In this document: positions 44,786-52,928 of the stretch, piece after piece
Numbering within the stretch: the stretch's first letter is position 1
Layout of the letters: every line of letters starts with the position of its first letter
Assembly (NCBI RefSeq): GCF_023702065.1
Contig: NZ_QFDM01000003.1
Span: 434,001 to 498,000 of the forward strand
DNA length: 64,000 bases
DNA from: Methanoculleus oceani
GTDB taxonomy: Archaea; Halobacteriota; Methanomicrobia; Methanomicrobiales; Methanoculleaceae
Direction of reading: 5' to 3'
Made by a program: the position numbers and the translations under genes
The notes under the pieces: generated by a model
Told to the model about the DNA's origin: nothing
Database searches by the model: none
The model's input: only the letters and a program-made list of their open reading frames with translations

Positions 44786-45069
44786 AGACGATCGAGATCA
44801 GGATCTCGGGAAGGGTGCAGGGCGTCGGGTTTCGTGCGTGTATCAAAAGGATCGCCACCAACCTCGGCGTCGGCGGCGAGGCGATGAACCTCCCCGACGG
44901 GAGGGTGTTCATTACCGCAACCGCCGAACCCGTCATCCTCGACAAGTTCGTCTCCATGCTGTATGGGTGCCCGCGGGTCGTCATCAGGGACATCACCCAG
45001 CAGGAGATCCCCCATGCCGCCTACCCCGAGTTCACCATCCAGCGGGGCAGTTACCAGTACAGCACGTGA
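44782..45069 (+). CDS. Acylphosphatase
   Basis: Hydrolyses acyl-phosphates such as acetyl-phosphate or carbamoyl-phosphate. 95 residues with the family signature SGRVQGVGFRACIKR (catalytic Arg), the catalytic Asn in AMNLPDGRVFI and the ferredoxin-like fold. GTG start overlaps the preceding gene by 4 bases; the last 19 bases overlap the convergent cas1 gene on the other strand. Confidence 0.9.
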   Translation: MKTIEIRISGRVQGVGFRACIKRIATNLGVGGEAMNLPDGRVFITATAEPVILDKFVSMLYGCPRVVIRDITQQEIPHAAYPEFTIQRGSYQYST

Positions 45070-45986
45070 AATTCGGCGTTCGTGAGGAGCGCATCCCGCA
45101 GGATGCGCACCTGGGCATCGATACGGGACTGGTCTATGGAGTCGCGGAGCGCCGCGACAAGCCGGGCCGAGAGGTTCCCGTCAAGATAGCATCTCTTTTC
45201 ACCGCATTCGTAATCCCCGTCCAGGATTTCCTCCCGGGCAAACCGGATGACGGCACGGTCCACCATCGCCGCTTTCTGCGGTTCGATGAGGTCGTGGACG
45301 AAACTCCCGGCCCCCTCGTGAAGCATGCCAAGGTCGGGGTCGAGATGGGCGCCGACCAGTGAGACGCAACAGTTGCCATATAGCATCGCGTATCCGAGCG
45401 AGAACATGGCGTTGACGGGGTCGAGGTAAGGGCGGCTCGTCCTGCGCCGGAACCCGAGTTCCGGCGGGAGTGTGCGGGAGAGGATCTCGTAGTACATATC
45501 GGCGGTCAGGCGGGAGAGCCTCCGCAGATCCTCCATGGTGACCGAGATCGCGAGTTCCTCTCTGGCCTCGTGGAGGAAGTCGAGTTCTCCGGCGTAGAAG
45601 ATGTCGTGCCCGGCGCGGTCGTAGAGTTCCTCGAGGAGGAGGAGCCTCGACTGGAGGCCGGCTCGCGCAAGCGGCTGTGCGAACCGGTGAGGGGCCGCCT
45701 GTTCCTGGGCGAGGCGCACCGCCTCGTCCGGCCGGTAGCCGTAGGGGTAGAGATGTCCGACGGGCGTGCCGTCGATATCGAAGAAGGTGATGGCAGCACC
45801 GGCTTTGAGAAGGTTTGTCACCGCCGAGGTGTGCAGGGTATGGCCGCCGACGACCAGGAGGTGTTTCACTGCCTGGAGGGGGTAACGCCGGGTATCGCTC
45901 CCGTGCGCGATGACCAGTTCCTGTGTCGTCGCCTTGATGTGACCCCCGTAGCCGAAGACGGGAAGCCAGGGTTCGGTCGCTGTCAT
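45051..45986 (-). CDS. Stand-alone Cas1 homologue (catalytic Glu apparently replaced)
   Basis: 311 residues with the whole Cas1 layout: N-terminal beta domain (LVIAHGSDTRRYPLQAVKHLLV, FFDIDGTPVGHLYPYGY) and C-terminal helical integrase domain (LDPVNAMFSLGYAMLYG, LDPDLGMLHEGAG, HDLIEP). Metal-ligand positions: H223 (MLHE) and D232 (HDLIEP) are kept. The gapless alignment LRRLSRLTADMYYEIL with the canonical LRGIEGAAARRYFEAL pattern puts Ser158 where the metal-binding Glu belongs. There is no Cas2, no effector gene and no CRISPR array in the window, so this is a Cas1-solo type. Related to, but not evidently part of, a casposon. Confidence 0.85.
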   Translation of the reverse strand: MTATEPWLPVFGYGGHIKATTQELVIAHGSDTRRYPLQAVKHLLVVGGHTLHTSAVTNLLKAGAAITFFDIDGTPVGHLYPYGYRPDEAVRLAQEQAAPHRFAQPLARAGLQSRLLLLEELYDRAGHDIFYAGELDFLHEAREELAISVTMEDLRRLSRLTADMYYEILSRTLPPELGFRRRTSRPYLDPVNAMFSLGYAMLYGNCCVSLVGAHLDPDLGMLHEGAGSFVHDLIEPQKAAMVDRAVIRFAREEILDGDYECGEKRCYLDGNLSARLVAALRDSIDQSRIDAQVRILRDALLTNAEFHVLYW

Positions 45987-46239
45987 CCAATCACTCTGGA
46001 AATGAATATTGGGCGGTTTTTGGTGATTAATGCATCGATTAGCCGGATCCGGTGTGATCTTCCGGATACCGGGCAGTCAGGAGAGTACGGGGAAAGGACC
46101 TGATGCAGATAAATCAACTTATGTTAACTTAACCGGGTTAATTAACTGTAACGTTTTTACATACCCATAACCTAGTCTAAAACATTACTTTTCCAGACAG
46201 GGTTCTGGGAAAGAGTATGAACAGAAATAGGGTGATATC
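45987..46239. other. Divergent intergenic region between cas1 and surface cluster
   Basis: 253 bases, A/T-rich compared with the surroundings. It contains an imperfect palindrome at 46123-46146 and A/T-rich segments (for example GTTTTTACATAC at 46153) that may hold the promoter of the surface cluster. No gene seen. Confidence 0.5.
46123..46146. promoter_or_regulatory. Near-palindromic operator-like site upstream of the surface cluster
   Basis: Arms GTTAACTTAACC and GGGTTAATTAAC: the reverse complement of the second is GTTAATTAACCC, which matches the first with one inserted base. About 95 bases before the ATG of the first surface gene, within an A/T-rich stretch; consistent with a regulator binding site. 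Confidence 0.45.
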
Positions 46240-49200
46240 ATGGGCATTTTGGGAAAAAGAATCCATTACATTCCGATTGTACTGATAGCCTGCCTGCTGC
46301 TGGCATCACCGGCAGAGGCACTCGACGACCCCGTGCTGCTCTTTAACGGGACGGTTGCACTGACGAACGGCACGTTCGAATGTACGGCCTACAACTCCGA
46401 TAGTTCCTACACAATTCAGAACCGGACCCCGCTCGGGGCACTCCAGGCGGTAGCGGAGCTCGAGAGCTTCACCTACGATGTAACCGACAAGAGGTGGGGC
46501 ACGGATGGAGTCCTCCTGCTCGATAATATCGGCGAATACCAGTTCGTAAAGGGCGGGGCCGAATGGGCCTGCTACGTCAACGACGTCTTCAAGGACGGGT
46601 ACGGCAACCACGACGACGGCCTCAACGTTGTAGCGCTTGCCGAAGGCGATGAGGTCCTCTTCTGCTACGGCAACGACACGACGCAGGAGAACGCAACGGT
46701 GCTGATCCAGATCGAAGTGACTCTGGACGAGTCGCCGGTGACACCGACTCCCACCCCGACCCCGTCGGGCTGGAGCATCACGCTCACGGGCGCGTCGACC
46801 GAGACCGTCGACCAGGACTACTTCGAGGACGGGATCGCCTGCGGGCATGTCGCCACCTACACCGACGAGAACGGTGGTGAGTGGAGCGGCATGCCGCTCT
46901 GGTATCTCATCGGCCTTGTAGACGACGACCAGGACCACGGGTCCGGTGCGTTCAACGACGCTCTCGCCGAGCAGGGTTACTCGATAAAGATCACCTCAGG
47001 CGACGGCTACGAGATCAATTTCCAGAGTGCAAGCGTCGCAAGGAACGACGAGATCATCGTCGCAAACACCCTCAACGGCACCGAACTCCCCGAGACCATC
47101 GGCGAGAGCGAGAAACCCTGCTGGCCGCTCCAGCTCATCGGTCCCGACGTGAGCGCCGGCCAGAAGATCGGCAGCATTGCCTCGATCGAGCTCGTCGGAC
47201 TTCCCGAGCCCTCCGGCGACTGGGAAATCACGCTCGCGGGCGCGTTCAACCGGACGCTCACGCAGGCGGAGTTTGAGGACGGGCTCTCATGCCACGACGA
47301 GAGTTATACCGACGACAGCGATCGGGTCTGGACCGGCATACCTCTCTGGTATCTGGTGGCCGTCGTCGACGATATGGAGGCCGATGACCACTGGACGCTG
47401 AACGATACGCGGGCGGCCGCCGGCTACACCGTGCGGGTGACCGCGAGCGACGGGTTTAGCGCTACGTTCAATAGCGCCGATATCGCCCGGAGCGATGCGT
47501 ACCTTGTCGCGGACAAAATGAACGCAACACCGCTTTCCGCAGATAACGGTGCGCCGTTGAAGCTCGTCGGCTCCGCCCTGACGTCCGGCAGCCAGAGAAT
47601 CGGCAGCATCGCGTCGATCACCCTGGAGGGGCTGCCTGACGAGAGCACCGATTCCGAGTGGACGCTTGCTCTCGAAGGGCCGAAGGTTACGGACCTTCTC
47701 ACGAAGGAAGAGTTCGAAGCGTGCGGCTACCACACAAAGACCTACAACGACGGGGTCAGCACCTGGACCGGCGTCCCGTTAAAGGTCCTCTGCGGCTGGG
47801 TTGACGACGACGTCATGCACGGCTCCGGAGCGTTCAACACCGCTCTCGCCCAGGCAGGCTACACGGTGATCGTCTCCTCCGGCGGGGAGAACCCCTACAG
47901 CAAGGAGTTCACCAGCCAGGAGATCATGGCGAGCCCGCTCGACTATATCGTCGCGAGCAAGGTCAACGGCACCGCGATCACCGGAGGCGCCTACCCGCTC
48001 CGCCTCGTCGGCGAGGGGGCAACCGGGAGCAAGAGTGTCGGGAACGTCCAGAAGATCCAGCTCGTCGACTTCCAGGAGCCGACGGAACCCCCGTCCATCC
48101 GCATCGTTCTGTACGCCTCCGATGGCGTGACCGTCGTCGAAGAGACGACGAAGACCATCACGTGGATGGAAGGGAACCTGGATATCTACGGAGCTCCGGA
48201 CGGCGTCTGGCTCAGGTTCCAGGGCCCCACCTTCGATCCGGATGACCTCTGGAATCCGGAGGAGGACAAAAACCCCGGCAAGGTCGACGAAGTCGTGAAA
48301 GGGACCTCGATCCGTGACCTCTGCGACCTCGTAGGCGGGGTTCAGGAGGGAGGCGAGGTAAAACTCGTCGCATCCGACGGTTACGAGGCCAAACTGAACT
48401 ACACCAATCTCTATACCCCGCTCGACCGGCAGGGGGAGGCTATCGTCGCCTGGTGGACGGAGCGGCAGGGTTACGCACCCGCATACAGTGACGGACCGCG
48501 CCTCTTCTTCAACGCACCCGACGGCATCTTCGGCGCCGACGACATGCGGGTATGCCTCGCCCAACCGTACTGGCACTACTTCGATTCCGGTGGCGTCCAT
48601 TATCCCTCGGCGGGAGGCGTCTCCAACAGGAACATCGCGACCATCAAGATCTATCAGGCGCCGCGGGAGGACTGGAACCTCGTCCTGACGGGCGCCATCA
48701 CCCAGACCATCACCCGGTCATACTTCGAGTCGGGCAAAGCCTGCGCTATGGCCGGGCACGGCGCGACGTGGACCGACGACCAGGACCAGGTCTGGTCGGG
48801 GATGCCGCTCTGGCTCCTCTGTGGTTATGTCGACGACACCAACAGCCACGATTACGGAACGGATCCCTTCAATGATGACCTCGCGGACGCAGGCTACAAC
48901 GTGACCGTCATCGACTACGGTCCGGACGGCACCAGGGGTACCGACGATGACTTCTCCGCCACCTTCAACAGTTCGTTTGTTGCGCGGAACAACAACATCA
49001 TCGTCGCCGACGAGATCGACGGCGCACCGCTGCCGGCCGACGGCGATAAACCGTCCTGGCCGCTGAAACTCGTCGGCTCCGCCCTGACGTCCAACAAGCA
49101 GAAGGTCGGGAGCATCGATGAGATCGTGCTGACCGGGGTGCCGGTAGTATCCGACGCGACGATCTCCCTTGAGACGGGCTGGAACTTTGTCTCGACCCCG

Positions 49201-49668
49201 AAGCGGCTTGCCGACGGCAGCAACACCTTCGCGATCTTTGACGCGGTCGATACCGCCGATCACTCAATCCTGCTCTATGACGGGCTGGAGTCCGAATGGA
49301 AGGCGGTGGGTTCAACCGACTCCTTCCAGCCGCTCGACGCGGTCTGGGTCTACACGAACGCGGCCTGCACCGTCTCCCTGACTTACGCCCCCGGTGAGCC
49401 CGAACTCCCGCCCGCGAAGAGCCTCGGCAAGGGCTGGAACGCGATCGGCTTCACGGACACCGAAGCCGAATCTGCCGCAAACACCCTGCTCTCCCTCGGA
49501 GACCACTGGACCACCCTGATCGGATTCGACGCAGAGGGGCAGGAGTACGGGGTATCGATCATCCGCGGCGCCAGCGGCAGCCACGGCGAAGAAAACACGA
49601 TGCAGCCCACGCAGGGTTACTGGATCTACATGACCGAAGCAGACACGCTCGCTGCCATCAGCGCCTGA
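46240..49668 (+). CDS. Large exported protein: DUF4430-like domain plus five molybdopterin-binding-fold repeats
   Basis: 1142 residues. Signal peptide to about 28 (LLASPAEA). Residues 30-165 look like DUF4430 (TPLGALQAVAE, GGAEWACYVNDVF, ALAEGDEVLFCYGND). A Thr/Pro linker follows, then five repeats beginning near 176, 326, 471, 616 and 810. Each resembles the sulfite-oxidase molybdopterin-binding fold: W-x-I-T-L-x-G start, WSGMPLWYL/WTGIPLWYL, F-N-D/T-x-L-A, DGY, ARND-x-I-V-A, WPL-x-LVG, IGSI. The fourth repeat is the long form also seen in the proteins at 50359 and 54137. The C-terminus (974-1142) has two Trp/Gly-rich repeats (TGWNFVS, KGWNAIGF). No cysteine at the catalytic SUOX position, so binding rather than catalysis is expected. 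Confidence 0.8.
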   Translation: MGILGKRIHYIPIVLIACLLLASPAEALDDPVLLFNGTVALTNGTFECTAYNSDSSYTIQNRTPLGALQAVAELESFTYDVTDKRWGTDGVLLLDNIGEYQFVKGGAEWACYVNDVFKDGYGNHDDGLNVVALAEGDEVLFCYGNDTTQENATVLIQIEVTLDESPVTPTPTPTPSGWSITLTGASTETVDQDYFEDGIACGHVATYTDENGGEWSGMPLWYLIGLVDDDQDHGSGAFNDALAEQGYSIKITSGDGYEINFQSASVARNDEIIVANTLNGTELPETIGESEKPCWPLQLIGPDVSAGQKIGSIASIELVGLPEPSGDWEITLAGAFNRTLTQAEFEDGLSCHDESYTDDSDRVWTGIPLWYLVAVVDDMEADDHWTLNDTRAAAGYTVRVTASDGFSATFNSADIARSDAYLVADKMNATPLSADNGAPLKLVGSALTSGSQRIGSIASITLEGLPDESTDSEWTLALEGPKVTDLLTKEEFEACGYHTKTYNDGVSTWTGVPLKVLCGWVDDDVMHGSGAFNTALAQAGYTVIVSSGGENPYSKEFTSQEIMASPLDYIVASKVNGTAITGGAYPLRLVGEGATGSKSVGNVQKIQLVDFQEPTEPPSIRIVLYASDGVTVVEETTKTITWMEGNLDIYGAPDGVWLRFQGPTFDPDDLWNPEEDKNPGKVDEVVKGTSIRDLCDLVGGVQEGGEVKLVASDGYEAKLNYTNLYTPLDRQGEAIVAWWTERQGYAPAYSDGPRLFFNAPDGIFGADDMRVCLAQPYWHYFDSGGVHYPSAGGVSNRNIATIKIYQAPREDWNLVLTGAITQTITRSYFESGKACAMAGHGATWTDDQDQVWSGMPLWLLCGYVDDTNSHDYGTDPFNDDLADAGYNVTVIDYGPDGTRGTDDDFSATFNSSFVARNNNIIVADEIDGAPLPADGDKPSWPLKLVGSALTSNKQKVGSIDEIVLTGVPVVSDATISLETGWNFVSTPKRLADGSNTFAIFDAVDTADHSILLYDGLESEWKAVGSTDSFQPLDAVWVYTNAACTVSLTYAPGEPELPPAKSLGKGWNAIGFTDTEAESAANTLLSLGDHWTTLIGFDAEGQEYGVSIIRGASGSHGEENTMQPTQGYWIYMTEADTLAAISA

Positions 49669-49678
49669 AGGTGATAGA

Positions 49679-50323
49679 GTGAAGATGCAACATGGTATCG
49701 TACTGATCCTTCTCCTCGGGCTCGTCGCCGGTGCGGCGGCTGCCGGGGACACCCCCCCCGTCTTCCCTCAGGAGTTCTACGGGGGCGTGACGATCGGCGG
49801 ATCGCCTGCGCCAGCCGGGACCGTGATCACGGCGACGATAGGGGAGACGGAGTGCGGCTCTATCCAGACAGTGGAGTCAGGAAAATACGGCGATCCTGAC
49901 CGGCGCCTCGGGGGCCGCCTTATCGTGACGGGGACCGCAGACCAGGTGGGAGAGACGATCACCTTTTCCGTCAACGGAGTGGCTGCACCGCAAACCTCAG
50001 TCTTTACATCAGAAGCGATAACGGCCCTCGATCTGAGCGTTCCCGGGAGCGGCGGATCCGGCGGCGGTGGATCCGGCGGCGGATCCGGCGGTTCCTCCAA
50101 AGACCCCGGCTCGCAGCTCACCTATGACCCCGACGCAGAGGCAACAACCCCGCCTGCGACGACCGCCGCCACGGCTACCCCGGACGTGAAGCCGACAGCG
50201 ATAGCGGAGGCACAGGAGACCGCAACCCAGGGGCCTGCCACTGCACTCCCCACGTGGGCGCTGGCCCTCATCGTCGTGCTGGCCGTCGCACTTGCGGCAT
50301 CCCTCCTCATGAGGAGGAAGTAA
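49679..50323 (+). CDS. Membrane-anchored surface protein with Gly/Ser and Thr-rich stalk
   Basis: 214 residues: signal peptide (LLLGLVAGAAAAG), a small beta domain (EFYGGVTIGGSPAPAGTVI ... ITFSVNGVAA) common in exported methanogen proteins, a Gly/Ser linker (about 120-140), a Thr/Pro/Ala-rich stalk, and one C-terminal membrane helix followed by RRK (LPTWALALIVVLAVALAASL). So the domain sits outside and is held by the C-terminus. Start: GTG 49679 or ATG 49685; the latter has the better distance to GGTGA. Ten bases after the 1142-residue gene. Confidence 0.75.
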   Translation: MKMQHGIVLILLLGLVAGAAAAGDTPPVFPQEFYGGVTIGGSPAPAGTVITATIGETECGSIQTVESGKYGDPDRRLGGRLIVTGTADQVGETITFSVNGVAAPQTSVFTSEAITALDLSVPGSGGSGGGGSGGGSGGSSKDPGSQLTYDPDAEATTPPATTAATATPDVKPTAIAEAQETATQGPATALPTWALALIVVLAVALAASLLMRRK

Positions 50324-50358
50324 CCTCCCCCTTTTTCACTAATGTCAGGGAGCAACGC

Positions 50359-52923
50359 ATGGCCTTTACGCACCAGCGGGGTACGGCCTCGCACCCAATC
50401 ATCCTCGTGCTCTGCATACTCCTGGTACTGGCAGTCCCGGTAGCCGCAGCCCCGACGACGGAACTGCATGTCGTAAAACTTGCAGCCGACGGCGTTACCG
50501 TCCTCGACGAGACGACGGTCGACTACACATGGCTTGAGGGGAACCTCCCGGTCCGGGGAGACGGCGAGACCCACTACTACCTCCAGGGGCCGGTCTTTGA
50601 GTTGGAGTGGGAGAGGGTCCATCCCGGGGAACCCTACGATCCCTGGAACCCCGGGGAGGATGTCAATGTCAAAGAGAAGGATATGGGCGCGGTGAAGGGG
50701 ACGGACCTCAAGGAGATCTGCAACCTTGTCGGCGGGATGGCCGAGGAGGAGACCGTCAGGGTCCGGGCGGCGGACGGGATGTCGAGGCTGTTCCCGTACA
50801 GGAACGTCTACGAACCGGAACCGCGGCAGGGGCCGATTGTCATCACCTGGTACAGGGCCGACGAGGGGTATGTCCCCGATTACTACAGCGGGATGCGCCT
50901 TGTCTTCTTCGCGGATACATCGACCAACCCCGATGGGCTCCACGCATTCGGCGTCTCGGATATGCGTGAGTGCTTCGATCCCGACTACTGGTACTTCTTC
51001 CAGCCGGGCCTTCCCACCACCACAGGCCTCTCCGTGCAGTACGTGAGTGAGATCGTCATTTACAGCGACGAAGAGCCGACCGGGAGCATTCACATCACAT
51101 CAACACCTTCCGGGGCCGCTGTCTACGTCGACGACGAAGAGACCGGTGACGTGACCCCCTGCACCCTCTCCGGCATCGAGACCGGGAGCCATGCTGTCCG
51201 GGTCGAGACGGAGGGGTTCGCCCCACCGGATGAGGAATGGGTCAATGTTGTGGCGAACGCCGTTCTTGAGGTCGAGTTCAACCTGAGCCCCGAGACCGGG
51301 ACCATCGCCGTCTCCTCGGTCCCGACCAACGCGAGTATCGTCCTCGACGGGAATGTGACGGGGCTTTTCACCGACACAACCCTGGATGCGGTCCCGGTCG
51401 GGGAGCATACCATCGAACTCGAGATGCCGGGCTACCGGAACGCCACCCGCACCGTCGTCGTTGAGAAGGAGGAGTGTAGTATCCTCGATGTGGTGCTCTT
51501 TTCTGACAAGATCACCCCCGCTGAACCCGCATCCGGGATCGGGAGCGTCGCCATCTCTTCGGTTCCGACGAACGCGAGCATCTTCCTTGACGGGAACGCT
51601 ACGGGACTTCGAACAGACGCAACTCTTGACCTGGTTCCCGTCGGCGAACATACGATCGAACTCAGGATACCGGGCTACCGGAACGCCACCCGCACCGTCG
51701 TCGTTGAGAAGGAGGAGTGCAGCATTCTCGATGTGGTGCTCTCTCAGGCAGGCGGTGAAACCGGGGCGAACGCCTCCACAGGCCATAACGGGACCCCGGC
51801 CGGGCACCGGGCACCCGTGCCGAAAAATCCCCTGGAGACGTTCATCGCGGCAGTTCTCAATTTTTTGAGCGTGATGTTTCCATTCTTCGGGACAGAGGGA
51901 GACCTGCCGGGCACGCCCGGGCAGAAGAGCACCCCGGCCCCCGGCGGAGATACCGCACCCCCCGTGCCGACCGGCACCCCCCTGCTCCCTGCACCGACGC
52001 CGGACGACACCTGGATTACGAAAAACCACTCCGGCGGGATCTACGTCGAGTCGTACCCTCCGGGTATGACGATCGTCGTCGACAACAGGAGGCTGGTATG
52101 GCAGACCCCTCATATCGTCTACGGCCTCCGTGAAGGTCTGCACAGCATCAGAGTCGAGGAGAGCGATCCTGATCGCAGCGGCGAAGACTCGGGCTACCGG
52201 TTTGAGACCGTTCAGACCTGGGTCTATCCGGATTCGATTGCCACGGTCATGCTCGACGGGGTGACGCCCTCGTACAAAAAGACGATCCAGGTCGATTCAG
52301 AGGCCTACCTGGGTGAGAAATTCACGGTGAACGGGCTTTTCCCTGCCGGCACCATCCCGGATGATGCTGAGATAGAAGGGGCAACGTCCTGGATTACAGT
52401 CTTCCGGAACGGGACCTACCTGTCGTACAGGACGCCCCACTCCATTGAGGCCGGCAAGACGTTTACGGTTGAGCCCTGGAGCGCCGATACCGTCTCGATC
52501 GGGATCTGCTCAAGTCCCGAAGGTGCTGCGGCCTTCATCGACGGATTCCCTACCGGGGAGTTTACCCCGTGCCGGATAGAAGGCCTCTCCCCCGGGCAGC
52601 ACCGGATCCAGGTATCGAAGCCCGGATACCTTCCTGCCGGAGACGTCATCACGATACCGGAGGGCTGCAGTACCGGCGGCGTCATCACCTGTACACTCCG
52701 GGAGTATACCCACGGGGACCTCCTTGTCGAGAGCACAATCCCGGACGCGAGGATCTACCTCTATGGCCGGTACACCGGGGAGAAGACACCCCACACCTTC
52801 TCCGGGATGAGCATCGGCACCCACGAGGTCCGGGTCGTCTCTGAGAACGACTCCACGACGGTTGAGGACGTGCTGGTGAATCCAGGAGAGACAACCCGGT
52901 GCCTGGTGACCCTGAAGGAGTGA
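50359..52923 (+). CDS. Large exported protein: molybdopterin-fold domain plus PEGA repeats
   Basis: 854 residues from the ATG at 50359 (GGGAG upstream). Signal peptide about 10-33. Residues about 34-235 are the long molybdopterin-binding-fold domain (TTELHVVKLAADGVTVLDETTVDYTWLEGN-like; GAVKGTDLKEICNLVGG; GYVPDYYSGMRLVFFAD), paralogous to 54137-54976. Then at least five PEGA-type carbohydrate- or surface-binding repeats (GSIHITSTPSGAAVYVDDEETG, SVPTNASIVLDGNVTG, SVPTNASIFLDGNATG, CSSPEGAAAFIDGFPTG, STIPDARIYLYGRYTG). Repeats two and three share nearly identical DNA, so that duplication is recent. No C-terminal membrane anchor visible. Confidence 0.8.
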   Translation: MAFTHQRGTASHPIILVLCILLVLAVPVAAAPTTELHVVKLAADGVTVLDETTVDYTWLEGNLPVRGDGETHYYLQGPVFELEWERVHPGEPYDPWNPGEDVNVKEKDMGAVKGTDLKEICNLVGGMAEEETVRVRAADGMSRLFPYRNVYEPEPRQGPIVITWYRADEGYVPDYYSGMRLVFFADTSTNPDGLHAFGVSDMRECFDPDYWYFFQPGLPTTTGLSVQYVSEIVIYSDEEPTGSIHITSTPSGAAVYVDDEETGDVTPCTLSGIETGSHAVRVETEGFAPPDEEWVNVVANAVLEVEFNLSPETGTIAVSSVPTNASIVLDGNVTGLFTDTTLDAVPVGEHTIELEMPGYRNATRTVVVEKEECSILDVVLFSDKITPAEPASGIGSVAISSVPTNASIFLDGNATGLRTDATLDLVPVGEHTIELRIPGYRNATRTVVVEKEECSILDVVLSQAGGETGANASTGHNGTPAGHRAPVPKNPLETFIAAVLNFLSVMFPFFGTEGDLPGTPGQKSTPAPGGDTAPPVPTGTPLLPAPTPDDTWITKNHSGGIYVESYPPGMTIVVDNRRLVWQTPHIVYGLREGLHSIRVEESDPDRSGEDSGYRFETVQTWVYPDSIATVMLDGVTPSYKKTIQVDSEAYLGEKFTVNGLFPAGTIPDDAEIEGATSWITVFRNGTYLSYRTPHSIEAGKTFTVEPWSADTVSIGICSSPEGAAAFIDGFPTGEFTPCRIEGLSPGQHRIQVSKPGYLPAGDVITIPEGCSTGGVITCTLREYTHGDLLVESTIPDARIYLYGRYTGEKTPHTFSGMSIGTHEVRVVSENDSTTVEDVLVNPGETTRCLVTLKE
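51427..51742 (+). repeat. Duplicated PEGA-repeat segment
   Basis: A block of about 50 bases beginning CCGGGCTACCGGAACGCC occurs at 51427 and again at 51670, identical except at the very end. Period 243 bases = 81 codons. Flanking sequence of the two units is similar but diverged, so this part was homogenised or recently duplicated. Confidence 0.8.
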
Positions 52924-52928
52924 GTGAC

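Noticed and set aside
45051-45986. Casposon
   Set aside because: No PolB, HNH or terminal inverted repeats around this Cas1; the polB gene at the window start is a chromosomal replicative type and unlinked.
45051-46239. Possible CRISPR array or Cas cluster near cas1
   Set aside because: Looked for regular direct repeats with spacers on both sides; none seen, and no Cas2, effector or Cas4 gene.
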